DNA from: Chondromyces crocatus
Lineage (GTDB): Bacteria > Myxococcota_A > Polyangia > Polyangiales > Polyangiaceae
Direction: 5' to 3'
Assembly: GCF_001189295.1 (NCBI RefSeq)
Contig: NZ_CP012159.1
Coordinates: 8,788,501-8,852,500, forward strand
DNA length: 64,000 nucleotides
Shown here: positions 24,771 to 33,139 of the stretch, piece by piece
How the letters are laid out: the number at the start of each line of letters is the position of its first letter
Numbering within the stretch: position 1 is the stretch's first letter
Made by a program: the position numbers and the translations under genes
The notes under the pieces: generated by a model
Seen by the model: only the letters and a program-made list of their open reading frames with translations
Database searches by the model: none
Told to the model about the DNA's origin: nothing

Positions 24771-26252
24771 GTGGGCAAGGTTGATCAATCTCGAATCGAC
24801 AATCAACCATCCGACTACCTGACGGGGGAGGAGGCGGCCGCGCTGCTCGATGTGAAGCGCGAGACGCTCTATGCGTACGTGAGCCGGGGGCTGTTGCGCG
24901 GGACGCCGTCAGGGCGAGGGCGCGCGCGGCTGTACCTGCGCGATGATGTGGAGCGGCTGAAGGTGCGGAGCGATGCGCGCTCGGGGCACGGGCCGGTGGC
25001 AGCAGCGGCGCTGCGGTGGGGGGAGCCGGTGCTGGAGTCGGCGCTCACCGGGATCGGGGCGAACGGGCCGCTGTACCGGGGTCACGAGGCGGTGGGGCTG
25101 GCGCGCGCGGGGGTGTCGTTCGAGGCGGTGGCGGAGCTGCTGTGGACCGGGGCGACGGACGCGCTGGGGGCCGCCGGGGCGGCTGGGGCGACGGGCGTGA
25201 AGGGGGCAGCCGGGGCGGCTGACGCGGCTGACGCGGCTGACGCGGCTGACTCGGCTGGCGTAGTGGAAGCGTCGGAGATGCTGGAAGCGACGGGGGGCTC
25301 GGAGGACTCGGGCGCGAAGGCACAGCCGCTCACGTGGGATGCGCCTCCCAGGCCGCCCGTGCAGCGCATCGCCGCGCTGCTGCACGAGGGGGCTCACCCG
25401 TTCACGACGCTGGCGGTGGCCATCGCGGCGCTCGGCGCAGGAGGCGCGGCGTCTCGCGCGCTCGCGGTTGGAGGGGAGGCGTCGGGCGAGGAGCTTTCGC
25501 ACGCGCGGGCGATCGTGGGGGCGCTGGGAGCGCTGGTGGGGCTGGGCCGCGGGGTGGAGGCGGTGGAGGCGGCGCTGTCGGAGCGGTCGCTCGCGCGGCG
25601 GGTGCTGCGCGCCTTCGGGGGGCCGCTCGCGGAGAAGGCGGCGGCTGCGATCGATCAGGCGCTGGTGGTGTCGGCAGATCACGAGCTGAACGTGTCGACG
25701 TTCGCGGTGCGTGTCGCAGCCTCGGGGGGCGCCGATCTGTGGGCTTGCGTGACCGCCGGGGTGGCGGCGCTGTCGGGGGCACGCCACGGGGGGTGCTGCG
25801 ATCTCGTGGAGGCGCTGATCGACGAGGCGGGGTGTCCGGAGCGGGCCGCGCAGGTGATCGAGGGGCGGCGCGCGCGGGGGCAGGATGTGCCGGGGTTCGG
25901 GCACCCGTTCTACCGGGCGGGGGATCCCCGGGCGGTGGTGCTCGTCGAGACGGCGCTCTCGCTGGAGACCGCAGGCGTGGCGAGGGAGTGCCGGTCTTCG
26001 CGGCTGGGGACGTTGCTCGCCCTGGTGGAGGCGACGCGCGCCGAGGGGCTGGAGCCGCCGTCGCTGGACGTTGGGCTCGCGGCGGTCTCGGCAGCGCTGG
26101 AGCTGCCCCGCGGGGCGGCGGCGGGGCTGTTTGCCATGGGGCGCACGGCGGGCTGGATCGCGCACGCCTTCGAGCAGCGGGCCGCGGGGTTCATGCTGCG
26201 GCCGCGGGCGCGCTACACGGGGCCGAGCGAGGCGCCCGAGGAGCACCCGTAG
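24771..26252 (+). CDS. Helix-turn-helix/citrate synthase fusion protein
   Basis: A 493-residue protein. Residues about 17-65 form an excisionase/MerR-like winged helix-turn-helix (YLTGEEAAALLDVKRETLYAYVSRGLL...RARLYLRDDVERL). The rest is a citrate-synthase-like domain with catalytic SADHELNVSTF, GFGHPFYR and SLDVGLAAV (the aspartate is kept). A low-complexity insert of AADAAD repeats and acidic residues (about 140-190) interrupts the large domain. Such fusions are known in proteobacteria but their function is unclear; a metabolite-sensing regulator is plausible. The start is GTG with poor Shine-Dalgarno. It is divergent from the citrate synthase at 23398-24573. Confidence 0.85.
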   Translation: MGKVDQSRIDNQPSDYLTGEEAAALLDVKRETLYAYVSRGLLRGTPSGRGRARLYLRDDVERLKVRSDARSGHGPVAAAALRWGEPVLESALTGIGANGPLYRGHEAVGLARAGVSFEAVAELLWTGATDALGAAGAAGATGVKGAAGAADAADAADAADSAGVVEASEMLEATGGSEDSGAKAQPLTWDAPPRPPVQRIAALLHEGAHPFTTLAVAIAALGAGGAASRALAVGGEASGEELSHARAIVGALGALVGLGRGVEAVEAALSERSLARRVLRAFGGPLAEKAAAAIDQALVVSADHELNVSTFAVRVAASGGADLWACVTAGVAALSGARHGGCCDLVEALIDEAGCPERAAQVIEGRRARGQDVPGFGHPFYRAGDPRAVVLVETALSLETAGVARECRSSRLGTLLALVEATRAEGLEPPSLDVGLAAVSAALELPRGAAAGLFAMGRTAGWIAHAFEQRAAGFMLRPRARYTGPSEAPEEHP

Positions 26253-26267
26253 GGGGCGCGGGAAGGC

Positions 26268-26861
26268 TCAGACGAGACCGAAATCATAGCGGTTCAGGAT
26301 GCTGGCCAGCAGCTTCGTGTGGTCGGGAGCGGCCAGGGTACCGAGCTTCTCGACATCGAGATCCGGGGCGATCCGATCGAAGAGCGCAGCGCAGAGTCGG
26401 CTTGGATCGTGACGGGAGCGATAGACGATGCCATCCGGTTTTTCCGGGTGCTCGTGAAGAGCCAGTATCCACCTCTGGGAGAGGTCGTAGGAGTCGCCGG
26501 ATGTCAGACGCGAGTCAGCGCCGATGCGAGCGAGCCCCTCACTCGTCAGATCGACCAGCCGGAGCGCGCGCTTCGGTGTGATCTTCGCGAGCCCGCGGGC
26601 GGAGATCTCCGCCCACGGCACGAGCCGGTGCGCAGGTAAGCGCCCCATGGTCTCGATGAAAGAGCCGCGCGCATCTGCGGCAGCGTAGAGCACACCGAAC
26701 TCTTCCCTCGGTGCGTCGAAGCGATTCGCTCCCGAGCGGCCGAAGAACATCGGCTCGTGCATCGTGCGGTGAATTCTGAACCACGCGCGGCGGAACTTGC
26801 GAATGAGGGGTTCGAGTCGAGCCCAGTCCGAAGGCGGGTTCGGGTGCGGATCCAGAGCCAT
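26268..26861 (-). CDS. RES-domain toxin
   Basis: A 197-residue protein of the RES family. The pattern RAWFRIHR...FFGRSGANRFDAP...FGVLYAAADARGSFIETMGR contains the conserved Arg, Glu and aromatic positions. It has YDLSQRWILALHEH and GIVYRSRHDPSRLCAALFD further on (the Ser region). RES toxins degrade NAD+ or ADP-ribosylate targets. It follows an Xre/MbcA-type antitoxin gene by 53 bp on the same strand, the normal antitoxin-toxin order. It converges with the citrate synthase fusion gene 15 bp away. Confidence 0.85.
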   Translation of the reverse strand: MALDPHPNPPSDWARLEPLIRKFRRAWFRIHRTMHEPMFFGRSGANRFDAPREEFGVLYAAADARGSFIETMGRLPAHRLVPWAEISARGLAKITPKRALRLVDLTSEGLARIGADSRLTSGDSYDLSQRWILALHEHPEKPDGIVYRSRHDPSRLCAALFDRIAPDLDVEKLGTLAAPDHTKLLASILNRYDFGLV

Positions 26862-26914
26862 TGCGTGGAGTCAGCCAGAGATGGCAAGACGGCGCCGGGA
26901 CACGGACGGAGCGA

Positions 26915-27526
26915 TCACCCCGCCCCCTGTTCCCCGAAAACCTGAGCGGCTCGAATCACTGGATCCAGCACGCCGCGGCGGAGCATGTCGAGCGGGCGCT
27001 TGCCGCCCAGGAGAGGATGGCTCGACAGAAAGAAGCGCATCCGGGTGAGAGGCGGGTCTCCTGCCAGGATCACCAGCACCTTGTCGATGTCCGGAAGCAG
27101 CATGGGCCCGACGAACTGCCAGGCGGGATATCCGTAGGTCTGGTGCTCCAGCTCCACGGCGATCAGCTCTCCTGCGCCCCGTCGCTCCTCGACCTCGTCG
27201 AGGGGGATCCGGAGCTGGATCGCGACTTCTCCGGCGTCGAGAAGACCGCCTTCATCGTCGAGGAGCGCTGCGAGGGCCTTCACGCCTCGAACACGCGCCG
27301 GAGCGAGCGGGTCCTTGAAGGCCCTGCGCGCGCTCGGCTGCTGCAGTGCCATGATGAGCGCCATGTAGTCGCTGGATGAGCGCTGGACCTGAGCGAGCTC
27401 GTCGGGCTGGAGTTCGGCGGCGAGGCTCTTGAGCGCGTTGGAACCGCGCTCCAGAAACTTTGCTTGGAGAGGCTTCAGTTCGCTCTCATCCGTCTTCTTG
27501 GTGGCCGAACTCTGTGCCCGTCTCAT
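26915..27526 (-). CDS. MbcA/ParS/Xre-type antitoxin
   Basis: A 203-residue protein whose C-terminal half carries the antitoxin/toxin-binding domain paired with RES toxins: YPAWQFVGPMLLPDIDKVL, PLTRMRFFLSSHPLLGGKRP and LDMLRRGVLDPVIRAAQVFG. The N-terminal part has a basic start and a predicted helical DNA-binding or dimerisation region (LLDAGEVAIQLRIPLDEVEER looks like a helix-turn-helix). The ATG at 27526 starts just before MRRAQSSATKK; upstream frame looks non-coding. It probably represses its own promoter with the toxin and neutralises it. Confidence 0.8.
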   Translation of the reverse strand: MRRAQSSATKKTDESELKPLQAKFLERGSNALKSLAAELQPDELAQVQRSSSDYMALIMALQQPSARRAFKDPLAPARVRGVKALAALLDDEGGLLDAGEVAIQLRIPLDEVEERRGAGELIAVELEHQTYGYPAWQFVGPMLLPDIDKVLVILAGDPPLTRMRFFLSSHPLLGGKRPLDMLRRGVLDPVIRAAQVFGEQGAG

Positions 27527-27703
27527 GACCCAAAAAGGGTGAGCCGGCATCCACCAGCCGTCAATCTTCTCCTGCCATCGAGGCGGACCAGCGGTTCCCA
27601 AGCCCCGCCAGCGGGTCCGCGGCACACCCTCGGCACAGCATGCTGGCTCCAGACGGCCTCGCAGGTGAGGCTGATGCCCTGCAGTCGGCTCGACAGCCAC
27701 GAG

Positions 27704-29614
27704 CTACAGGTCGATCTGCATGCCCAGCTCGACGACGCGGTTCGGGGGCAGGCCGAAGTAGGCGGTCGCGGGGCGGGCGTTGCGCGAGATGAAGGCGAAG
27801 AGGACCTTGCGCCAGCGGGACATGCCGGAGTGGCCGTCGATGAGCAGCGTCTCGCGGCCGAGGTAGTAGCTGGTGCGGCGAGGTTCGATGGTGAGGCCGT
27901 AGGCGTTGCACATCGAGAGGACGGAGGGGGCGTTCGGTGTCTGCAAGAAGCCGTAGTGGGCGGTGACCTGGAAGAAGCCCTGGCCGAGATCGACGACGTA
28001 GACGCGGCGCTCGTCGGAGACCTCGGGGACGTTGGCGACCTGGATGGAGAGCAGCACGACCTGCTCGTGGAGCACCTGGTTGTGCTTGAAGTGGTGCAGG
28101 AGGGCGGGCGGGGTGCCATCCGGGTTCGAGGCCATGAACACGGCCGTTCCGCGGACGCGGTGGGGCGCGGTCTGCTTCACGTCGTCGAGGAAGGTCGCGA
28201 GGGGGAGGAGCGCGTTGCGGAAGGCTTCGGCGAGGTGCGCGCGGCCGGTCTTCCAGGTGGTCATCACCACGAACACAACGAGGCTCAAGGCGACAGGAAC
28301 CCAGCCGCCGTGGAGGAATTTGGCCCAGTTGGCGACGAAGAAGGGGATGTCGAAGGCGAGGAAGAGCGCGGCGAGCGGGGCCGCCTTCCAGATGGACCAT
28401 CCCCAGGCTTCGCGGACGACCACGTAGTAGACGAGGGTGGTGACGGTCATCGTGCCGGTGACGGCGATGCCGTAGGCGGCGGCGAGGCCGCTGGAGCTCT
28501 GGAAGCCGAGGACGAGGACCAGGCACACGACGAGCATCGCGGCGTTGATCTCGGGGATGTAGATCTGGCCGTGCTCGGTCCTGGAGGTGTGGACGATGGT
28601 GACGCGAGGGAAGTAGCCGAGCTGCACGGCTTGCTGCGTCAGGGAGTAGGCGCCCGAGATCAGGGCCTGGGAAGCGACGACGGCGGCGGCAGTGGCGACG
28701 ATGACCGTGGGGTAGAGCGCCCACGAGGGGACGAGGGCGTAGAAGGGGTTCTGCGCCGCGGCGGGCTCGGCGAGCAGGCGCGCGCCCTGACCGAAGTAGT
28801 TGAGCAGCAAGGCGGGCCAGACGATCGCGAGCCAGGTGCGGACGATGGGAGGGCGCCCGAAATGGGACATGTCCGCGTACAGGGCCTCGCCGCCCGTGAT
28901 GCAGAGGACGATGGAGCCGAGGATCAGGAAGCCGTGCCCTTTGTTCTCCAGGAAGAACGTCACGGCGTGGTCCGGGGAGATGGCGAGGAGGACGCCCGGG
29001 TTACGGACGATCTCCTTCAGGCCGAGCGCCGCGATGACGACGAACCAGAGCAAGGTGATCGGGCCGAAGATCCTCCCCACCCCGGCGGTGCCGCGCTTCT
29101 GCACGAGGAAGAGCGCGAGGATGATGCCGCAGGTGAGTGGGACGACGGCGGGCTTCAGCTTCATCGTCGCGACTTCGAGACCCTCCATCGCGGAGAGCAC
29201 CGAGATGGCCGGGGTGACCACGCCGTCGCCGTAAAGAAGCGCCGCGCCGAAGAGGACGATGAGGAAGAAGAGCCGCCGCTTTGCGCTCGGTGTGCGGCCC
29301 TCGGGTCCCTCGCGCGTGGGGACCAGCGCGAGCAGGGCCAGGATGCCGCCTGCGCCCTCGTTGTCGGCGCGCGTGATGAAGGACAGGTACTTGACCGTGA
29401 CCACCATCATCAGCGACCAGAACACCAGGGAGAGCACGCCGAGGATGTTCTCCGGGGTGACCGGGACGCGGTGCAGGCTCTGGGGGCTGAAGCACTCCTT
29501 CACCGCGTAGAGCGGGCTGGTCCCGATGTCGCCGTAGACCACGCCGAGGGCGGCGAGCATCAGCGTCCCCATGCGGGCCTTGCCGTGATCACCCTCGGTG
29601 GTGGAGGCTGTCAT
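27704..29614 (-). CDS. kup: Kup-family potassium uptake protein
   Basis: A 636-residue inner-membrane K+ (H+ symport) transporter. The family signature ALGVVYGDIGTSPLYAVKE is at the N-terminus, followed by about twelve membrane spans (for example LFFLIVLFGAALLYGDGVVT, GDGVVTPAISVLSAMEG) and a cytoplasmic C-terminal domain ending MQIDL. The length is normal. It is divergent from the TetR gene at 29792. Kup transporters supply K+ at acid pH or during osmotic change; regulation is not visible apart from the nearby palindrome at 29775. Confidence 0.97.
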   Translation of the reverse strand: MTASTTEGDHGKARMGTLMLAALGVVYGDIGTSPLYAVKECFSPQSLHRVPVTPENILGVLSLVFWSLMMVVTVKYLSFITRADNEGAGGILALLALVPTREGPEGRTPSAKRRLFFLIVLFGAALLYGDGVVTPAISVLSAMEGLEVATMKLKPAVVPLTCGIILALFLVQKRGTAGVGRIFGPITLLWFVVIAALGLKEIVRNPGVLLAISPDHAVTFFLENKGHGFLILGSIVLCITGGEALYADMSHFGRPPIVRTWLAIVWPALLLNYFGQGARLLAEPAAAQNPFYALVPSWALYPTVIVATAAAVVASQALISGAYSLTQQAVQLGYFPRVTIVHTSRTEHGQIYIPEINAAMLVVCLVLVLGFQSSSGLAAAYGIAVTGTMTVTTLVYYVVVREAWGWSIWKAAPLAALFLAFDIPFFVANWAKFLHGGWVPVALSLVVFVVMTTWKTGRAHLAEAFRNALLPLATFLDDVKQTAPHRVRGTAVFMASNPDGTPPALLHHFKHNQVLHEQVVLLSIQVANVPEVSDERRVYVVDLGQGFFQVTAHYGFLQTPNAPSVLSMCNAYGLTIEPRRTSYYLGRETLLIDGHSGMSRWRKVLFAFISRNARPATAYFGLPPNRVVELGMQIDL

Positions 29615-29774
29615 CGGCGGAGCACGCTAGCGCTTCCGCGAAGCGGGCTGATCAGGATCCGCTCCGGGCTCCGTTCGCTCGCCCCTCTCCTGCCCTGCCC
29701 CACCGCGCATGGTTTCACCCCTCTGAAAAAGATTGACGCGAGATGCTTGACGGTTGCGCGGCACACCCGCATTC

Positions 29775-29788
29775 TGACTGGCCAGTCA
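29775..29788. promoter_or_regulatory. TetR operator palindrome TGACTGGCCAGTCA
   Basis: A perfect 14-bp palindrome lies three bases before the ATG of the TetR gene and about 160 bp from the kup start. TGACTGNCCAGTCA-type sites are common TetR-family operators. It fits autorepression and possibly control of the divergent kup gene. Confidence 0.65.
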
Positions 29789-29791
29789 ACC

Positions 29792-30457
29792 ATGCCTCGT
29801 GTCGCCGACCGCCGTATCAAGATCGAGCTTCTCCGCGCTGCCGAGGCAGTCTTCTCGGAACGTGGTCTCGCCGGCGCGCGGGTCGAGGACATCACGGGTC
29901 GCGCCGGCGTGTCGAAGGGCGCGTTCTACCTGCACTTCAAGAGCAAGGAAGACTGCTTTCAGCAGATCGTGGAGGGCTTCGTGGCGCGGCTCGCGAGCAC
30001 GACGGAGCCCCCGGACGACATCTTCGAGGGGCTGCCGGCGACGGCCGGGGAGCTGCTCGAGCGCGTGCGCGAGCACCACGTGTCGATCCTGGAGTTCTGC
30101 TGGCAGAACCGCTCGCTTCTCCGGATGATGCTCGCGGGCGGCGGGGGCACGCCGTACGCCTACCTGATCGACGAGTTCGCAGTGCGGGTGGCGAGCAGGA
30201 GCAAGAGGCTGCTCGCCAGAGGGATCGCGGCAGGCCTGTACCGCACCGACCTCGATCCCGAGCTGGCCTCCGCCGTGCTCTCGGGAGGCTACGAGCGGCT
30301 GGTGCGCGAGCTGATCCAGCAGGACAAGCGGCCCGACCTGGTGGCCTGGTGCACGCAGGTCCAACGGATCTTCCAGGACGGGATCCTGTCCTCGGAGGCC
30401 CGTCAGCAACGTGACCGGCGGGTCAGCAACGAGGCGCTGGCTGTCGAACCGGTCTGA
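29792..30457 (+). CDS. TetR-family transcriptional regulator
   Basis: A 221-residue repressor. The N-terminal helix-turn-helix is classical (IKIELLRAAEAVFSERGLAG, VEDITGRAGVSKGAFYLHF, KSKEDCFQQIVEGF), followed by an all-helical ligand domain. The ATG at 29792 is set by the HTH start; a long open frame upstream is antisense to kup and not real. The operator palindrome directly upstream argues for autoregulation. The ligand is unknown. The gene converges with the response regulator at 30653. Confidence 0.93.
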   Translation: MPRVADRRIKIELLRAAEAVFSERGLAGARVEDITGRAGVSKGAFYLHFKSKEDCFQQIVEGFVARLASTTEPPDDIFEGLPATAGELLERVREHHVSILEFCWQNRSLLRMMLAGGGGTPYAYLIDEFAVRVASRSKRLLARGIAAGLYRTDLDPELASAVLSGGYERLVRELIQQDKRPDLVAWCTQVQRIFQDGILSSEARQQRDRRVSNEALAVEPV

Positions 30458-30652
30458 ACGCGCGCCGAAGGTTCAGCGGGTCGACGCCTGGCGGGACGTG
30501 GGCTGGAGCGCACGGGGCACGCGGGGATGGCTCGACCCACGCGACGCGGTAGGACGCTGGGCCATCGATGGACGCTTCTCCGTGGAGGTATCGGCCGCGA
30601 TGTGCCGCGGCGAAGGCTCGCTCCACTCACTCCAGGAGGACGTCGGGCGTGG

Positions 30653-31021
30653 TCAGCGGATGTGGCGGCTGACCGCGTCGAGTAGCTCCTCGAGCCGGAT
30701 CGGCTTCTTGAGGAGCTGTACCGCGCCGAGCTTGGCCACCTTGTCGTCCTTGCCCGTGGCCGAGACGACGACCACGGGGATGTCGGCGAACTCCGGGTCC
30801 TTGCTCTGCTCGGCGCGAAACTGCCAGCCATCCATGACCGGCATCATCAGGTCGAGGAGGATGAGGTTCGGCCTCGTCTGGCTGCGCAGGGTGGCGAGCG
30901 CTTCGCCGCCGTGCGCGGCGTTGAGTACGTCGTACCCTTCGTCCACCAGGAGTTCGGTGAGCGTATCCCGAATGTCTTGATCGTCATCGACGACCAGGAT
31001 CGTTTTGCGATGGCCCGTCAC
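30653..31021 (-). CDS. Single-domain response regulator (CheY-like)
   Basis: A 122-residue receiver domain: KTILVVDDDQDIRDTL (acid pair), LLDLMMPVMDGW (phosphoacceptor Asp about residue 56), VVVSATG (Thr/Ser switch), and LLKKPIRLEELLDAV (Lys-Pro). There is no output domain, so it acts by protein contact or phosphotransfer. The GTG at 31021 with AAGGG upstream is chosen since the domain starts right after it; an ATG at 31141 would add a non-conserved tail. No histidine kinase is adjacent. It is divergent from the radical SAM operon and may be functionally linked to it. Confidence 0.9.
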   Translation of the reverse strand: MTGHRKTILVVDDDQDIRDTLTELLVDEGYDVLNAAHGGEALATLRSQTRPNLILLDLMMPVMDGWQFRAEQSKDPEFADIPVVVVSATGKDDKVAKLGAVQLLKKPIRLEELLDAVSRHIR

Positions 31022-31061
31022 GAGAGCCCTTGGATCTACGTCAAAATCCCTAACGCGCGAA

Positions 31062-31076
31062 TCGGGGAATCCCCGA
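31062..31076. promoter_or_regulatory. Palindrome TCGGGGAATCCCCGA, candidate operator
   Basis: This is an odd-centred perfect inverted repeat (7 bp arms) in the 141-bp gap between the divergent response regulator and radical SAM operon. It sits 41 bp upstream of the response regulator GTG and about 87 bp upstream of the operon ATG, a suitable place to control either promoter. Confidence 0.4.
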
Positions 31077-31162
31077 ATCCGGTTCGGGCTCCCACGTGCC
31101 CCAGAAGATGCGCCCACGGCGAACGCTGACGTCAGGAACATGACCCTGTTACGCTGGGTTCA

Positions 31163-33139
31163 ATGCCCTCTTCCGGCCGTGTCGCGCTGCTCTCCATGGA
31201 GCCCCGCATCTCCGGCGCAGACTACACGCCCTTCAGTTACGGGGTGCGGCGGATCCAGGCCGCTTTGCTCTCGGATCCGAGCCTGTCGGACGTCGCGGTC
31301 CACCTGGTGGAGTCTCAGACCCAGGACCCGGAGGCCTGGGTGGCAGAGGTGGAGGCGGTCGACGCCGACCTGGTGGGGTTCTCGACCTACACGTGGTCCT
31401 TCGCGACCTTCCTGGAGGTGGCGCGGCGGCTGAAGAGGTCCAGGCCGGACCGGCTGATGGTGATGGGGGGGCCCTCGGCACGGGCGGCGATGTTCGCGCT
31501 GCCCCCCTGGCGGGCGTCGCTCGGGGTCGTGGATGCGCTGGTGGCGACCGACGGGGAGCAGATTTTCCGGGACCTGGTGCGGGCGCGGCCGAAGGATCGA
31601 GAGGCGCTCCGGGGGATCCCGGGGCTCCATCTGTCGACATCGAGCGGCTTCACGCCGACGTTGCCCGCCGAGGAGATCCACCGGCTGGACGACCTCCCCT
31701 CCCCTGCGCGGATGGGGCTGATCCACGGGGGGCGCACGGTGCCGCTGGAGACCTACCGGGGGTGCCCGCTGTCGTGCGCGTTCTGTCAGTGGGGGGATCT
31801 GAACAAGCCGGACCGGATCTTCTCGGAGGCGTATCTGACGGCCGAGCTGGGGGCGCTGAAGGAGGCGGGGGCGCCGAGCGCACAGCTCGTGGACGCGGCG
31901 CTGAACCTGAACTCGCGGGCCTTCCGGAACCTGGCGGCGGCCGAGCGGCAGGTGGGGTTCTTCCGGGACGCGATGCTGTTCGCCTGCGTGTACCCGACGC
32001 ACTTGACCGAGCAGCACCTGGAGTTCCTGAGCGGGGTGCCGCGGGCGTGCCTCGATGTGGGGCTCCAGTCGTTCAACAAGGAGACGCTCGACGCAAACCA
32101 CCGGCCGTTCAAGGAGTCGAAGTTCGCGCAGGTGATCGAGGAGCTGTCGCGCCTCGCCCACGTGGAGGTGGAGATCATCCTGGGGCTGCCGGGCGACAAC
32201 CCGGAGGCGTTCCGGAAGACGGTGGAGCGGGCCCGGGAGCTGCCCTGCAAGGTGCGGGTGTTCCACTGCCTGGTGCTGCCCGATGCGCTGATGACGCGGG
32301 CGCCGGCGTCGTTCGAGATGAAGTTCGATCCGGTGACGCTGCGGATGGCGTCGTGTCGGGGGTGGTCGGAGGAGGCGCTCGCGCGGGAGCGGGCCTGGCT
32401 GGTGGAGACGGTGGGGCGCGTGGACGGGGAGATCAGCGCGGACATGTGGTCCTTCCCTGCTCCGGAGCGCGCACGCCGGTCGGTCGCGCAGCATGTGGCG
32501 CGCTTCGGGAGGAGCGCGGGAGCTCAGGGGGTCGGAGGAGGCAGCGCGACGGGTTCGGTGGGGATGGGCCGGGTCGGTGAGGTGGGCCGGAACGGTGAGG
32601 TGGGCCGAAGCGGTGAGGTGGGCCGGGGCGGGGACCGAGGCGGGGAGCGTCAGGGGGGCGCGGCGCGCGGGGTCGCTGGTGCAGCTGGTGATGAAGGAGA
32701 GGCGAGTGCCGGGCTGAACGGAGCGAGCGGGGCCTCACAGGTGGGGGTGCTCGGGAACGCTCCTGCCGCGCCCGGGCCGATGCCGCCCGCGCTGCAGGAG
32801 GTGATGGCGTCGGCACTGCGCGAGGTGACCGGCGGGATCTGGAGCTTGGTGGAGGGGTCGCAAGGGCCAGCGCAGCTCGCGATGACCTTCAAGACGCGGG
32901 AAACGCGGCTCGTGCTGGAGGCCGTCCCGGCGGCCGGAGCGGTGCGCGCCTACCGGATGCTGGACGGGGTGGCCTTCAGTTACCGCGTGGGGTCAGGGGT
33001 GCGTCTGAGCGACGGGGCGGTGCGGCTTCTCGATCGGGTGCTGCGGCGGCTCCACGGTCCCGTGCAGGAGGCGCTCGGGGTGACGTCGAGCCTGTCGGCG
33101 CGCCCCGGTGGCGTGCGCCGGCTGCCGGTGGCGCCGTGA
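31163..33139 (+). CDS. B12-binding-type radical SAM protein
   Basis: A 658-residue radical SAM enzyme. The N-terminal 160 residues resemble the cobalamin-binding Rossmann domain of B12-dependent radical SAM methylases (VDADLVGFSTYTWSFATFL, LMVMGGPSARA). The iron-sulfur motif C201-PLS-C205-AF-C208 follows in YRGCPLSCAFCQWGD, then a partial TIM barrel (LDVGLQSFNKETL, VEIILGLPGDNPEAF). A Gly-rich repeat linker (GEVGRNGEVGR...; about 455-520) joins a C-terminal domain (about 540-650; ...FSYRVGSGVRLSDGAVRLLDRVL) that resembles the C-terminus of the other radical SAM enzyme at 43262. First gene of a four-gene operon coupled by GTGA overlaps. Likely methylation or other C-H chemistry on an unknown substrate. 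Confidence 0.85.
   Translation: MPSSGRVALLSMEPRISGADYTPFSYGVRRIQAALLSDPSLSDVAVHLVESQTQDPEAWVAEVEAVDADLVGFSTYTWSFATFLEVARRLKRSRPDRLMVMGGPSARAAMFALPPWRASLGVVDALVATDGEQIFRDLVRARPKDREALRGIPGLHLSTSSGFTPTLPAEEIHRLDDLPSPARMGLIHGGRTVPLETYRGCPLSCAFCQWGDLNKPDRIFSEAYLTAELGALKEAGAPSAQLVDAALNLNSRAFRNLAAAERQVGFFRDAMLFACVYPTHLTEQHLEFLSGVPRACLDVGLQSFNKETLDANHRPFKESKFAQVIEELSRLAHVEVEIILGLPGDNPEAFRKTVERARELPCKVRVFHCLVLPDALMTRAPASFEMKFDPVTLRMASCRGWSEEALARERAWLVETVGRVDGEISADMWSFPAPERARRSVAQHVARFGRSAGAQGVGGGSATGSVGMGRVGEVGRNGEVGRSGEVGRGGDRGGERQGGAARGVAGAAGDEGEASAGLNGASGASQVGVLGNAPAAPGPMPPALQEVMASALREVTGGIWSLVEGSQGPAQLAMTFKTRETRLVLEAVPAAGAVRAYRMLDGVAFSYRVGSGVRLSDGAVRLLDRVLRRLHGPVQEALGVTSSLSARPGGVRRLPVAP

Noticed and set aside
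27464-29791. Long rightward open frame antisense to kup and continuous with the TetR gene
   Set aside because: Composition is random Glu/Gly/His-rich and antisense to a clear transporter; the TetR domain begins only at 29792.
31022-31162. Cobalamin riboswitch before the B12-type radical SAM gene
   Set aside because: The gap is only 141 bp and no conserved B12-box-like sequence was found.
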